Shown: positions 21,579 to 32,582 of the stretch, piece by piece
Layout of the letters: every line of letters starts with the position of its first letter
How positions within the stretch are numbered: position 1 is the stretch's first letter
Source of the DNA: Serratia microhaemolytica
GTDB lineage: Bacteria; Pseudomonadota; Gammaproteobacteria; Enterobacterales; Enterobacteriaceae
Direction of reading: 5' to 3'
DNA length: 64,000 nucleotides
Assembly: GCF_004011885.1 (NCBI RefSeq)
Contig: NZ_SBEF01000003.1
Span: 62,001-126,000, forward strand
The notes under the pieces: generated by a model
What the model was told of the DNA's origin: nothing
Databases searched by the model: none
Seen by the model: the letters and a program-made list of their open reading frames with translations, nothing else
Made by a program: the position numbers and the translations under genes

Positions 21579-21644
21579 GCAATCGACACCGTCACATGTC
21601 TGTTGATGCAGTCGGTAATATGCACGTCGATTGCGGTTTTTTTT
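21579..21644 (+). ncRNA. Candidate small-RNA 3' end / unusual terminator
   Basis: GCAATCGAC (21579-21587) pairs perfectly with GTCGATTGC (21626-21634). Two G then eight consecutive T follow on the plus strand. The 38-base interior is long for a simple terminator but could fold itself. No plus-strand gene ends here, so the element would have to terminate an unannotated transcript. This is an inference from structure only. Confidence 0.3.
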
Positions 21645-21760
21645 ACTGATTTTGTGCGATTTGAGATCAGTGATGAGAACTGGATGATAAGCGATTGTGG
21701 TGTGGGGCAAGCAGAAAACAATGTGCTGTACCCCAACATGTGATGCAGTGAAATAGTATT

Positions 21761-21790
21761 GTCCCCTCACAGGATCACGCTGAGGGGGAC
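21761..21790 (-). terminator. Bulged hairpin about 100 bp past adhE
   Basis: GTCCCCTCA and TGAGGGGGAC pair with one extra G, around an 11-base loop. It lies downstream of adhE on the minus strand. No T-run follows, so it is a weak candidate for the adhE mRNA 3' end. Confidence 0.35.
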
Positions 21791-21890
21791 ATTAGCCAAT
21801 CAAGCATCTGCTTGGCGACTGTAGAGGAAAACCTCAAATGTTAGCCGCCGCGTTTTAGTAATGAATGGCGCTACTTTTGATAGTTAATAA

Positions 21891-24566
21891 TCACTTTTTG
21901 GTTTTTTTCTCCGTTTTGGCTGCTGCTGGCGTGCTCTCTTCGATTGAGGTTTCCACAGTTTCGCTAAACTGACGACCATAGAAGCTGTCTAGCAGGATCT
22001 GTTTTAGCTCGGCGATCAGCGGGTAGCGCGGATTGGCACCGGTGCATTGATCGTCAAAGGCATCTTCCGACAGTTTGTCCACTTTTGCCAGAAAATCAGC
22101 TTCCTGTACACCCGCATCGCGAATTGCGGCCGGAATACCTAATTCCGCTTTCAACTCTTCTAACCAGTTGAGTAGTTTCTCGATTTTCTGTGCTGTGCGA
22201 TCACCCACGGCCGTAAGCCCAAGATGCTCAGCAATTTCACCGTAGCGGCGGCGTGCTTGCGGACGGTCATATTGACTGAATGCAGTCTGTTTGGTTGGGT
22301 TGTCGTTGGCGTTGTAGCGGATCACATTGGCGATCAGCATCGCATTGGCTAAGCCGTGTGGGATGTGGAATTCAGAGCCTAATTTGTGCGCCATTGAGTG
22401 ACAGACACCGAGGAAGGCGTTAGCAAATGCGATACCGGCGATGGTAGCAGCATTATGTACGCGTTCGCGCGCCACTGGATTTTTTGCCCCCTCTTTGTAG
22501 CTGGCTGGCAGGTTCTCTTTGAGTAATTTCAATGCTTGCAGTGCCTGGCCATCTGAGTATTCATTGGCCAATACCGAAACATAGGCTTCTAAGGCGTGGG
22601 TGACAGCATCAAGTCCACCAAATGCACACAGTGATTTAGGCATATTCATCACCAGATTGGCGTCAACAATTGCCATATCTGGGGTGAGGGCATAGTCTGC
22701 CAATGGGTATTTTTGCCCAGTTTCATCGTCCGTCACCACAGCGAATGGCGTCACTTCTGAGCCAGTGCCAGAGGTGGTGGTGATGGCAATCATCTTCGCT
22801 TTGACACCCATTTTCGGGAATTTGTAGATACGCTTACGGATATCCATAAAGCGCAATGCCAGATCTTCAAAGTGTGTTTCTGGGTGTTCATAAAGCACCC
22901 ACATGATCTTGGCTGCATCCATCGGTGAACCACCGCCCAAGGCAATGATCACATCGGGCTTAAAGGTGTTCATTTGTTCGGCACCTTTGCGCACAATACT
23001 GAGCGTGGGATCAGCTTCGACCTCAAAGAAAACTTCAGTTTCAATACCGTGTGATTTCAACACACGAGTCACTTGATCGGCGTATCCGCTGTTGAACAGA
23101 TAATGGTCGGTAACGATGAATGCACGCTTCGCTCCATCAGTAGCCACTTCTTCCAGTGCGATGGGCAGTGAGCCACGGCGGAAGTAGATCGATTTCGGGA
23201 GTTTGTGCCACAACATGTTTTCAGCTCGCTTCGCCACGGTTTTTTTGTTGATTAAATGTTTTGGGCCGACGTTTTCAGAGATCGAGTTACCGCCCCACGA
23301 ACCACAGCCCAGTGTGAGTGACGGAGCCAGTTTGAAATTGTACAGATCACCAATACCACCTTGTGAAGCAGGTGTGTTGATCAATATCCGTGCGGTTTTC
23401 ATTTTGTCACCAAAGTACTCAATGCGGCGTGGCTGGTTGTCTTGATCAATATAGAGGCAAGAAGTGTGGCCAATGCCGCCCATAGTGACCAGTTTTTCCG
23501 CTTTGCTGACCGCATCCTCAAAATCTTTGGCGTGATACATCGCTAAGGTTGGCGAGAGTTTTTCATGGGCAAAAGGTTCGGACTCGTCTGTTGCCTGCAC
23601 TTCACCGATCAGAATTTTTGTGCTGACGGGAACAGTAATGCCTGCCATCTCGGCAATTTTCACAGCAGACTGTCCGACAATCGCTGCATTTAACCCGCCA
23701 TTCTTCAGAATGGTCTCCTGAACGGCTTTCAGTTCTTTACCTTGCAGCAGATAGCCGCCATGCGAGGCAAAGCGTTCACGTACTGCTTGATAAATGCTAT
23801 CGACAACAATGACCGACTGTTCAGAGGCACAAATCACACCGCTATCAAAGGTTTTTGACATCAGAATTGAGGCAACGGCGCGTTTGATATCGGCTGTCTC
23901 ATCAATCACGACCGGAGTATTACCTGCACCAACCCCAATCGCTGGCTTACCGGAGCTGTAAGCGGCTTTCACCATGCCAGGCCCACCGGTTGCCAGGATC
24001 AGATTGATATCCGGGTGATGCATTAACTGGTTCGATAGCTCTACCGATGGTTGATCGATCCAGCCAATAATGTCTTGCGGTGCACCAGCGGCAATCGCTG
24101 CTTGCAGCACAATATCTGCTGCCTTATTAGTGGCATTTTTGGCACGTGGGTGTGGGGAGAAGATGATGCCATTACGTGTTTTTAGGCTGATCAACGCCTT
24201 AAATATTGCGGTAGAGGTGGGGTTAGTGGTAGGGACGATACCACAGATCAAACCGATTGGTTCGGCGATGGTGATGGTGCCAAAGGTGTCATCTTCTGAC
24301 AGGATACCGCAGGTTTTTTCATCCTTATAGGCGTTATAGATATATTCAGAAGCAAAGTGGTTCTTGATCACTTTATCTTCAATAATGCCCATACCAGACT
24401 CTGTAACTGCCATTTTTGCTAGCGGGATACGAGCATCGGCAGCGGCTAGTGCGGCAGCACGAAAAATTTTATCCACTTGCTGTTGTGAAAAGTTAGCGTA
24501 TTCACGTTGAGCTTTCTTGACTCGTGCGACTAACTCATTTAATTCAGCGACATTTGTTACGGACAT
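21891..24566 (-). CDS. adhE: AdhE, bifunctional acetaldehyde-CoA/alcohol dehydrogenase
   Basis: AdhE reduces acetyl-CoA to acetaldehyde and then to ethanol, regenerating NAD in fermentation, and forms spirosome filaments. It is 891 aa, the E. coli length. The N-terminal aldehyde dehydrogenase half has its catalytic Cys in GVICASEQS (near residue 245) and NAD-binding GVGAGNTPVV. The C-terminal iron-dependent alcohol dehydrogenase half has GGGSPMDAAK and the metal-binding ITTTSGTGSE and GVCHSMAHKLGSEFHIPHG regions. The tail is Lys/Glu-rich. In E. coli adhE is near tdk and hns. Here those are 17 kb away and adhE stands alone. Confidence 0.97.
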   Translation of the reverse strand: MSVTNVAELNELVARVKKAQREYANFSQQQVDKIFRAAALAAADARIPLAKMAVTESGMGIIEDKVIKNHFASEYIYNAYKDEKTCGILSEDDTFGTITIAEPIGLICGIVPTTNPTSTAIFKALISLKTRNGIIFSPHPRAKNATNKAADIVLQAAIAAGAPQDIIGWIDQPSVELSNQLMHHPDINLILATGGPGMVKAAYSSGKPAIGVGAGNTPVVIDETADIKRAVASILMSKTFDSGVICASEQSVIVVDSIYQAVRERFASHGGYLLQGKELKAVQETILKNGGLNAAIVGQSAVKIAEMAGITVPVSTKILIGEVQATDESEPFAHEKLSPTLAMYHAKDFEDAVSKAEKLVTMGGIGHTSCLYIDQDNQPRRIEYFGDKMKTARILINTPASQGGIGDLYNFKLAPSLTLGCGSWGGNSISENVGPKHLINKKTVAKRAENMLWHKLPKSIYFRRGSLPIALEEVATDGAKRAFIVTDHYLFNSGYADQVTRVLKSHGIETEVFFEVEADPTLSIVRKGAEQMNTFKPDVIIALGGGSPMDAAKIMWVLYEHPETHFEDLALRFMDIRKRIYKFPKMGVKAKMIAITTTSGTGSEVTPFAVVTDDETGQKYPLADYALTPDMAIVDANLVMNMPKSLCAFGGLDAVTHALEAYVSVLANEYSDGQALQALKLLKENLPASYKEGAKNPVARERVHNAATIAGIAFANAFLGVCHSMAHKLGSEFHIPHGLANAMLIANVIRYNANDNPTKQTAFSQYDRPQARRRYGEIAEHLGLTAVGDRTAQKIEKLLNWLEELKAELGIPAAIRDAGVQEADFLAKVDKLSEDAFDDQCTGANPRYPLIAELKQILLDSFYGRQFSETVETSIEESTPAAAKTEKKTKK

Positions 24567-25033
24567 TAATGCTCTCCTGATAAATATTAAACTCTTTCAG
24601 TCAATAAGTGGCTTAAACGATTCAGTTTTCGATCCGGCAGCCGAGTAAAACTGTACGTCACAGTTCATCTCATCTGTTCACATCACTGATTGACTCAAAG
24701 CGCTTTGTCATCGTCACCGTTGCTGATCAGTATGAGTCAGCCAACAGAGATTTCCTAGCTATCATGATGTTTTCGTTGTTTTTCTGTTTAAAGAACGATC
24801 CTCGCCAGCATGTGGTTGCTACTATGCGCTCATCGGTTAACTATGCAGTTCACATGGTGTGTTAACAGGTTTAGCAACAATAAACAGTTCGTGCCAGTGG
24901 TTGCTGGTGCATTGAGTTTTCGCTGAAATCCGCTTTGGTTTGTTTAAACCGCGCCGTATTGGTAGGGCATAATCGGTCTGCTTAGCACAAATTGCTGCAT
25001 ACTGTTGTGAAGAGAGTAGCGATTTCAGTACCT

Positions 25034-25061
25034 CTTTTTCGTGATTTAAATCATGAAAAAG
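25034..25061. promoter_or_regulatory. 28-bp palindrome with FNR-like core upstream of adhE
   Basis: The core TGATTTAAATCA (25042-25053) is perfectly self-complementary. It is flanked by CTTTTTC and GAAAAAG, so the whole element is symmetric except for one mismatched pair (25041/25054). The core fits the inner part of the FNR consensus (TTGAT-N4-ATCAA), with the outermost base of each half differing. It is 468 bp from the adhE start. Anaerobic control of adhE makes FNR plausible, but this is inference. Confidence 0.45.
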
Positions 25062-25062
25062 T

Positions 25063-25084
25063 TAAGCTGATACCTTTCAGCTTA
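25063..25084 (-). terminator. Hairpin with T-run, second murA terminator candidate
   Basis: TAAGCTGA and TCAGCTTA form a perfect 8-bp stem with a 6-base loop. On the minus strand ACTTTTTC follows directly. It is about 210 bp past the murA stop and just before the 28-bp palindrome, so it may insulate adhE from murA read-through. Confidence 0.5.
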
Positions 25085-25188
25085 CGATTTTGGCGGGAGG
25101 CGTGTAAGGTTTTTGTTACGTTAATTGCGGGAGAGAGTGTGATAAAGCGACAATCGAGCACGGCATCGATAAAAAAGAGCGCCAAGAC

Positions 25189-25217
25189 GCCCCCTCTGCA
25201 CTATTTTGGCAGGGGGC
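25189..25217 (-). terminator. GC-rich hairpin downstream of murA
   Basis: GCCCCCT and AGGGGGC form a 7-bp stem around a 15-base loop about 74 bp past the murA stop. A six-T run occurs on the minus strand, but about 12 bases after the stem, which weakens the call as an intrinsic terminator. Confidence 0.5.
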
Positions 25218-25290
25218 ATCTGTTGGTTGAGAGGCTGCGGCTAGCAGCCAGTTAATACGTGCATGTGGTAGTTAAGCGGATAAGCCGTGT

Positions 25291-26858
<1,568 letters not shown>

Positions 26859-27049
26859 GATTTTCAACCCTGTATGGTGGGGGAACCACCTGACGACAAT
26901 GGAGCACATCACGTGCTTCAGTTATATCTTAGTGGAATTTGAAGTTTTCTTAAACCAGAGAAAAAAATCGCTGGCCGTGGTTTACTTCAGGTGGTAGCTG
27001 GTGTTTGCAACGCAGCCACTCATCAACCACCTGATTGATATGTTAATGC

Positions 27050-27337
27050 TTAAGTTGCGGCGTCAATAAATTCAGACAGATTGTAGAGTGTGATTAAAGT
27101 ACCTAACTGTTCTGAAATACCGGTAATTTTCAGTGTCGCACCTTGTTGCTGAAGAAAGTGAAACAGTAATGCCAAGCCACTCGAGTCCACGCGTTGCAAC
27201 TGTGACAGATCTAGGATGGTTTTACCGGCAAGTAAGGTTTGACGCTGTTGCCAAAGTGGTCGCAGTGTCTCGCGATCAAGTTCACCTTGCAAAAACAGTG
27301 TTTGTTGCTGCGAAAACCAACTGAGCTTTGTATTCAT
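27050..27337 (-). CDS. mlaB: MlaB, STAS-domain subunit of the Mla transporter
   Basis: MlaB is the cytoplasmic STAS protein that binds MlaF and is needed for assembly and activity of the MlaFEDB phospholipid ABC transporter. It is 95 aa with a STAS core, including KTILDLSQLQRVDSSGLALLF (the conserved D-SSG turn). The start overlaps the mlaC stop by one base (TGATG). It is the last gene of mlaFEDCB. Confidence 0.94.
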   Translation of the reverse strand: MNTKLSWFSQQQTLFLQGELDRETLRPLWQQRQTLLAGKTILDLSQLQRVDSSGLALLFHFLQQQGATLKITGISEQLGTLITLYNLSEFIDAAT

Positions 27338-27966
27338 CAGTTTTTCAGATCCAGCGTAATCGGTTTTTTGGCTTCAGCTTTCAGCAATTCAGTTAAGCCA
27401 TCAACACCTTTTTGGCGTAATGTGGGTGCCCATTCATTCTGTTTGGTATTGATCATGCTAATCCCTTCAGCAATCATATCATAGGCTTGCCAGTAACCGG
27501 TTTGGCTGTTCTTGCGCCACTGGAAATCCAGCCGTACTGGTGGTCTGCCGTTGTTATCGATGATAGTGACGCGGATGGTAACAATATTGGCATTGTTGAA
27601 TGGTTGTTGGGCACCAATTTGATAAGTTTGCCCATGATACATCGCCAGTGCCTGACCGTAATTTTGCTCCAGGCAGTCCTGAAAGGCGGCGAAATAGGCT
27701 TCGCGTTGTGCCGGTGTCGCTTCTCGGTAATAACGACCAAGTACCAGGGCGCCGGCATATTTGACTTGAATAAACGGCACTAACTCTTCGTGTACGATAA
27801 CGCGCAAGTAGTTGGGATCTTTTTTGATTTTATCCTGCTCATTTTTGAGTCGATTGAAAGTTTTTTCCGCTGCTTCTTGCATCAAACTATAGGGATTGGT
27901 TTGATCTGCTGCATTGACCAACGGTGCAACAAACAGAAAAACAACCAGTAGTAGACGGTTAAGCAT
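27337..27966 (-). CDS. mlaC: MlaC, periplasmic phospholipid carrier
   Basis: MlaC shuttles phospholipid between the outer-membrane MlaA-porin complex and MlaD at the inner membrane. It has a cleavable signal peptide ([20 protein letters not shown]) and the Tol_Tol_Ttg2 domain with [18 protein letters not shown] and ALVLGRYYR. It is 209 aa (E. coli 211). mlaA is not in the window, as in E. coli where it is unlinked. Confidence 0.95.
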   Translation of the reverse strand: MLNRLLLVVFLFVAPLVNAADQTNPYSLMQEAAEKTFNRLKNEQDKIKKDPNYLRVIVHEELVPFIQVKYAGALVLGRYYREATPAQREAYFAAFQDCLEQNYGQALAMYHGQTYQIGAQQPFNNANIVTIRVTIIDNNGRPPVRLDFQWRKNSQTGYWQAYDMIAEGISMINTKQNEWAPTLRQKGVDGLTELLKAEAKKPITLDLKN

Positions 27967-27980
27967 GTCAGATTCCTCGG

Positions 27981-28526
27981 TTAATGAGACGATGTTGAGT
28001 CTACAGCATTGCTCGTTGAGCCGTTGCTGTTACTCGTTCCTTGTGATGTACGGTTCTGGCTATTGTTGCTGTAAAGAAATTGGCCAATCAAATCTTCAAG
28101 CACCATCGCTGATTTAGTGTCTTGTAGCGTGCTGCCCTGCTGCAGGAGTTGAGTGCCCATTTCTGGATCTTCAAAACCGATATTGAGTGCCAGATACTGC
28201 TCACCCAATAGCCCTGAGGTGCGGATTGCCAGTGAGCTAGTATCGGGAATACGGTTATATTTTGCATTGATATCGAGTGCAACGCGCGGTGTGTAATTTT
28301 GCCCATCAAGTGTGATTTCTGCTACTCGACCGACGACCACTCCACCAATTTTGACGGGTGAATTTGTTTTTAGACCACCAATATTGTCGAAATTAGCGTA
28401 GATACGGTAAGTGGCTTCACTACTAAGTGATTTAACATTAGCAACTTGCAGTGCGAGGAAAATTAGGGCGCACAGTGCGAGTAGCATAAATGCGCCAACC
28501 CAGATTTCACTTCTTTTCGTTTGCAT
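27981..28526 (-). CDS. mlaD: MlaD, MCE-domain substrate-binding subunit
   Basis: MlaD is anchored by one N-terminal membrane segment (about residues 8-27). Its periplasmic MCE domain forms a hexameric ring that passes phospholipid to MlaE. Conserved segments include [21 protein letters not shown] and [19 protein letters not shown] start at 28526 ([11 protein letters not shown]), giving 181 aa. The last 30 residues are Ser/Asn-rich and variable. It is 4 bases after mlaE. Confidence 0.95.
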   Translation of the reverse strand: MQTKRSEIWVGAFMLLALCALIFLALQVANVKSLSSEATYRIYANFDNIGGLKTNSPVKIGGVVVGRVAEITLDGQNYTPRVALDINAKYNRIPDTSSLAIRTSGLLGEQYLALNIGFEDPEMGTQLLQQGSTLQDTKSAMVLEDLIGQFLYSNNSQNRTSQGTSNSNGSTSNAVDSTSSH

Positions 28527-28530
28527 TGTC

Positions 28531-29313
28531 TTAATTCCCAAACATCAGTGCAGTGAGCACAAAATCCAGCCCTAATACAGCCAGAGAGGAGTGAACCACC
28601 GTTCTTGTGGTTGCACGGCTAATCCCTTCAGAAGTGGGTATGGCGTCATAACCGTTAAAAAGTGCTAACCAAGTGACAGTGATAGCAAAAACCAGACTCT
28701 TGATCAGACAATTCAGTATGTCGTGACGCCATTCGACAGCGCCTTGCATTGCTGACCAGAAAAAACCGCTATCGATGCCTTTCCAGTCAATGCCAACTAC
28801 TGAACCACCCCAGATGCCGACGGCGACAAAAATCATGGTTAACAGTGGCATGGTGATTAGACCAGCCCAAAAGCGTGGTGCTACGATGCGCCGAAGTGGA
28901 TCAACCGCCATCATTTCTAGGCTGGAGAGTTGTTCTGTGGCTTTCATTAAACCGATCTCGGCGGTGAGTGCGGAGCCGGCACGACCGGCAAACAACAGCG
29001 CGGTGACGACCGGACCCAGTTCACGTAGCAAAGAGAGAGCTACCATCATGCCCAAACTGGCTTCTGCGCTGTAGGTGGTGAGTACCAAGTAGCCCTGCAG
29101 ACCCAATACCATGCCGATAAACAGTCCTGAAACTGCAATGATGACCAGCGACTGTACTCCGACGAAATATAATTGCTTGATCAGTAACGGCCACTGACGA
29201 CGCCATTCAGGTTTGCCGATCAGTGCATGAAACAACATTAGCCCTGCACGTCCAAATGAGGCTGAGATGTTGATACCATTGCGCCCCAACGCGGATAACA
29301 TCTTTAGCAGCAT
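28531..29313 (-). CDS. mlaE: MlaE, permease subunit
   Basis: MlaE is the membrane permease of the MlaFEDB lipid ABC transporter. From the ATG at 29313 it is 260 aa, equal to E. coli. The strongly conserved core includes [35 protein letters not shown] and [21 protein letters not shown]. An apparent extension to 29502 lies within mlaF and is not real. It is 4 bases after mlaF. Confidence 0.96.
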   Translation of the reverse strand: MLLKMLSALGRNGINISASFGRAGLMLFHALIGKPEWRRQWPLLIKQLYFVGVQSLVIIAVSGLFIGMVLGLQGYLVLTTYSAEASLGMMVALSLLRELGPVVTALLFAGRAGSALTAEIGLMKATEQLSSLEMMAVDPLRRIVAPRFWAGLITMPLLTMIFVAVGIWGGSVVGIDWKGIDSGFFWSAMQGAVEWRHDILNCLIKSLVFAITVTWLALFNGYDAIPTSEGISRATTRTVVHSSLAVLGLDFVLTALMFGN

Positions 29314-29317
29314 GATA

Positions 29318-30166
29318 TTATCTCCATGTTTTGGTGAGTAGTTCCTGCTGGTAATCACCGGCAGGAAAACGGAATGGTACAGGCCCATCCGCAACACCGT
29401 CCAAAAACTGGCGCACTCGGGCATCGCGGTTATTTTGTAGTTGACTCTTGGAACCTTCGGCAATAATACGATGTTCGGCAATGATATAGGCGTAGTCGGC
29501 AATGCTTAATACTTCCGGCACATCATGCGACACCACGATGCAGGTGATGCCTAAAGCGTGATTGAGTTCTGCGATTAACTTTACCAATATCCCCATTGTG
29601 ATCGGATCTTGGCCGACGAAAGGTTCATCAAACATGATCATCTGTGGGTCTAGCGCAATTGCACGCGCCAACGCCGCGCGTCGTGCCATACCACCAGAGA
29701 GTTCACTCGGCATTAACTGTGCGGCACCACGCAGCCCAACGGCTTCCAGTTTCATCATCACCGTGGTGTGCAGCAGTTGCTCCGGTAAATAGCCATGTTC
29801 GCGCAGCGGCATCGCTACGTTTTCATAGACGTTAAGATCGGTAAATAGCGCACCAGATTGAAACAACATGCTCATTTTTTTGCGTGCTTGATAGAGCTGA
29901 TGCCGAGATAGCGCGGCAATATTGTCACCATCGAACCAGATTTCGCCAGAATTTGGGCGCAGTTGGCCACCAATTAGGCGCAATAATGTCGTTTTACCAA
30001 TTCCAGATGGCCCCATAATTGCCGTGATTTTGCCACGCGGAACATTCAGATTGATATCTTCAAATATCTGTCGATTACCACGTGAGAAATTCATAGCACG
30101 AATTTCGACCAGATTTTCTCGTTCTGAAAGCAGGTTTGATCCTGCCGTCTCATAGAGTGTTGTCAC
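29318..30166 (-). CDS. mlaF: MlaF, ATPase subunit
   Basis: MlaF is the ABC ATPase driving MlaE. It has Walker [10 protein letters not shown], signature LSGGMARR, Walker B MIMFDEPF and the switch His in VVSHDVPE. The C-terminal [20 protein letters not shown] stretch is characteristic of MlaF and contacts the neighbouring subunit and MlaB. The start is uncertain: the GTG at 30166 gives 282 aa, about 13 longer than E. coli. It is first of mlaFEDCB and divergent from yrbG. Confidence 0.94.
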   Translation of the reverse strand: MTTLYETAGSNLLSERENLVEIRAMNFSRGNRQIFEDINLNVPRGKITAIMGPSGIGKTTLLRLIGGQLRPNSGEIWFDGDNIAALSRHQLYQARKKMSMLFQSGALFTDLNVYENVAMPLREHGYLPEQLLHTTVMMKLEAVGLRGAAQLMPSELSGGMARRAALARAIALDPQMIMFDEPFVGQDPITMGILVKLIAELNHALGITCIVVSHDVPEVLSIADYAYIIAEHRIIAEGSKSQLQNNRDARVRQFLDGVADGPVPFRFPAGDYQQELLTKTWR

Positions 30167-30585
30167 GGTATAGCCTATTGTTATTTATGCATCCTGTAAT
30201 GTGAAACGGCTATGGCTACCCGTGCCATTCACCTTGCTTGATGTCGGTTGGACGAGCCAGCCGTGGACATCTCTGTTATCACATTGTTTAGCTAAATGGG
30301 TAAAGCCGATTGGTTGCGCTAAAGCCAAGTGCTTTGGATATATACAAAAAATATCTGGGCATTGCAAAAAAAACTACGCAATGTTACTAAATTTTACTAT
30401 TGATGTGTAGGTTTAAGGTTAAAAAGTGTATGTTTTTTAATCATGGCTAACAGTCCAGCTTATTACTGCATCATTATTGTGGTGTTAGTCACGCTGCTGA
30501 TGCTCGGTAACGAGGCGCTAAAGCAACAATATTGTAGTATTGAATCAAACTAGCGGAATACTTTTTAATAAGAGGCTGCCAGAAG
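30167..30585. other. Divergent mlaF/yrbG intergenic region
   Basis: This is 419 bp of largely AT-rich DNA without a supported gene. It must carry promoters for the mla operon (minus) and the yrbG-npr run (plus). Several A/T tracts lie at 30340-30445. I see no clear operator or hairpin. Confidence 0.5.
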
Positions 30586-31563
30586 ATGTTTCTTTCAATC
30601 GTGTTGCTCATTGTCGGGTTGTTACTGCTTCTGTATGCAGCCGACCGGTTGGTGTACGGTGCAGCGGTGATGAGCCGATCATTTGGCATCTCGCCGTTGA
30701 TCATCGGGATGACTATTGTTGGTGTGGGTACTTCATTGCCTGAGTTGGTGGTTTCGCTAACTGCAGCGATTCATGGGCAACGGGACATGGCGGTAGGCAA
30801 TGTGTTGGGATCGAACATCACCAATATCTTATTAATATTAGCCAGCTCAGCGTTAATTCGCCCGTTAGTGATACATTCCCAGTTGGTTCGGCGTGAACTG
30901 CCGCTACTGCTGGTGGTCACAATATTGTGCGGTCTGATATTGATCGATAGTGTCCTCAGTCGCACGGATGCCGTGTTGCTGCTGTTGGCAGGCGCAGGTT
31001 TTATGTTGCTGATGGTTAGGGTAGTTAAACAGGTTCAGCATAATGGCCGTGATAGCTTGACGACTGAACAACTGGCTGAGTTGCCACAACCAGGGCGGCG
31101 CAGTGTGGCGATACTTTGGCTGTTATTGGGCTGCCTCATTTTGCCGTTTGCTTCTAAAATGCTGATCGACAATGCCAGTGTCCTTGCACACCATTTTGGC
31201 ATCAGTGAGTTGGTGATTGCCCTTACGCTGCTTGCAGCGGGAAATAGTTTGCCGGAGCTGGCAACCGCAATTGCCGGAGCGATCAAAGGCGAACAGGACA
31301 TGGTGGTGGGCAATGTTATTGGCTCAAATGTGTTTAATTTATTAATAATATTGCCATTTTCTGCTTTTTTGTCACCAGGGGTAATTGATCCGGCAGTTTT
31401 TCAGCGCGACTTCTGGGTTATGCTTGCGGCAACTGGTGTGTTGGTGCTGTTGTGTGGCTATTGGCAACATCGTATCAGTCATCTGGCGGCAGCTCTGTTA
31501 TTATGTGCTTTTATTGCGTATCTTGTGGCGCTGTTTTTTAACCCTTTCAGTCTGTTGAGCTGA
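30586..31563 (+). CDS. yrbG: YrbG, calcium/sodium antiporter family protein
   Basis: YrbG is a 325-aa inner-membrane CaCA-family exchanger made of two inverted five-helix halves. Each half has the alpha-repeat: GMTIVGVGTSLPEL with VGNVLGSNITN, and LTLLAAGNSLPELATA with VGNVIGSNVFN. Substrate and role in E. coli are not firmly known. AAGAGG lies upstream of the ATG. It leads the kdsD-kdsC-lptCAB-rpoN run. Confidence 0.95.
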   Translation: MFLSIVLLIVGLLLLLYAADRLVYGAAVMSRSFGISPLIIGMTIVGVGTSLPELVVSLTAAIHGQRDMAVGNVLGSNITNILLILASSALIRPLVIHSQLVRRELPLLLVVTILCGLILIDSVLSRTDAVLLLLAGAGFMLLMVRVVKQVQHNGRDSLTTEQLAELPQPGRRSVAILWLLLGCLILPFASKMLIDNASVLAHHFGISELVIALTLLAAGNSLPELATAIAGAIKGEQDMVVGNVIGSNVFNLLIILPFSAFLSPGVIDPAVFQRDFWVMLAATGVLVLLCGYWQHRISHLAAALLLCAFIAYLVALFFNPFSLLS

Positions 31564-31578
31564 GCAGCGAGAGTGAAT

Positions 31579-32565
31579 ATGTCATCGAGTCAACTGGTAC
31601 CGGGCTTTGATTTCCAGCAAGCCGGTCAACAAGTGCTAAGAATTGAGCAGGCTGGGCTTAGCCAGCTTGAGCAGTACATCAATGCCGATTTCGTGCGTGC
31701 TTGCCAGGCAATAATCGCCTGCAGTGGCAAAGTGGTGGTGATGGGGATGGGAAAATCGGGCCATATTGGTTGCAAAATTGCAGCGACTTTAGCCAGTACC
31801 GGCACACCATCATTTTTTGTTCATCCTGCCGAGGCGAGCCACGGTGATTTGGGTATGATTGCGCGACAGGATATCGTGTTGGCAATCTCCAATTCCGGGG
31901 AGTCGAGCGAGATCATGGCGCTGATACCTGTGTTGAAGCGCCAGCAGAATCTGTTGATCTGCATGACCAATAACCCACAAAGCTCGATGGGTAAGGCAGC
32001 GGATATACACTTATGTATTAAAGTCGATCAAGAGGCTTGTCCGTTGGGGTTAGCGCCCACAGCCAGTACCACTGCAACGCTAGTCATGGGCGATGCGTTG
32101 GCAGTCGCTTTACTCAAAGCACGCGGTTTTACTGCTGAAGACTTTGCGCTTTCTCATCCTGGCGGTGCATTAGGGCGTCGGCTTTTACTGCATGTCAGTG
32201 ATATTATGCACACCGGTGAAGCGATCCCTTGTGTTGGTAGCGAAGCTTCTCTGCGCGATGCATTGTTAGAGATCAGCCGTAAGAAACTCGGTATGACCGC
32301 GATCTGTGATGCACAGATGAAGATTGTTGGCATCTTTACCGATGGTGATTTGCGTCGGGTGTTTGATATGGGCATCGATCTGAATCATGCCAAAATTGCT
32401 GATATCATGACGTTGGGCGGGATCCGTGTACGCCCGAATATGTTAGCAGTTGAGGCGCTTAACTTAATGCAGCAGCGTCATATTACGGCAGTATTGGTTG
32501 CTGAAGGTGAGCAGTTGCTGGGTGTGGTACATATGCATGACATGCTGCGCGCTGGTGTTGTCTAA
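31579..32565 (+). CDS. kdsD: KdsD, D-arabinose-5-phosphate isomerase
   Basis: KdsD interconverts ribulose-5-P and arabinose-5-P, the first step toward Kdo for the LPS core. It has an N-terminal SIS sugar-isomerase domain (GMGKSGHIG, SNSGESSEI) and two C-terminal CBS domains (DIMHTGEAIP, IMTLGGIRV). I prefer the ATG at 31579, giving 328 aa as in E. coli, over the GTG two codons earlier. kdsC follows by 17 bp. Confidence 0.96.
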   Translation: MSSSQLVPGFDFQQAGQQVLRIEQAGLSQLEQYINADFVRACQAIIACSGKVVVMGMGKSGHIGCKIAATLASTGTPSFFVHPAEASHGDLGMIARQDIVLAISNSGESSEIMALIPVLKRQQNLLICMTNNPQSSMGKAADIHLCIKVDQEACPLGLAPTASTTATLVMGDALAVALLKARGFTAEDFALSHPGGALGRRLLLHVSDIMHTGEAIPCVGSEASLRDALLEISRKKLGMTAICDAQMKIVGIFTDGDLRRVFDMGIDLNHAKIADIMTLGGIRVRPNMLAVEALNLMQQRHITAVLVAEGEQLLGVVHMHDMLRAGVV

Positions 32566-32582
32566 TAAAAGGGTAACTGAGG

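Larger units (their letters stand above)
21369..21890. other. Gene-free nagB-adhE junction
   Basis: This 522-bp spacer joins two loci that are distant in E. coli. It must hold the nagB promoter and NagC/CRP control sites. An AT-rich run at 21440-21475 is a plausible place, but I cannot assign operators. It also holds an inverted repeat ending in T8 (21579-21644) and a bulged hairpin (21761-21790). A reading frame at 21546-21743 (+) has no ribosome-binding site and no recognisable family. Confidence 0.5.
24567..25290. other. Long adhE upstream region / murA downstream spacer
   Basis: This is 724 bp without a supported gene. adhE in enterics has a long complex leader, and this spacer can accommodate one. 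It also carries an extended palindrome (25034-25061) and two hairpins (25063-25084 and 25189-25217) that probably end murA transcription. An 87-codon frame at 24992-25255 (+) starts with TTG, runs through both hairpins, and is not credible. Confidence 0.55.

Noticed and set aside
21546-21743. Small plus-strand frame with a hydrophobic start, possible membrane peptide
   Set aside because: No ribosome-binding site, no recognisable family, and it runs through the inverted repeat and T8 run at 21579-21644.
24992-25255. 87-codon plus-strand frame between adhE and murA
   Set aside because: TTG start without ribosome-binding site; overlaps the palindrome and two hairpins; composition not protein-like.
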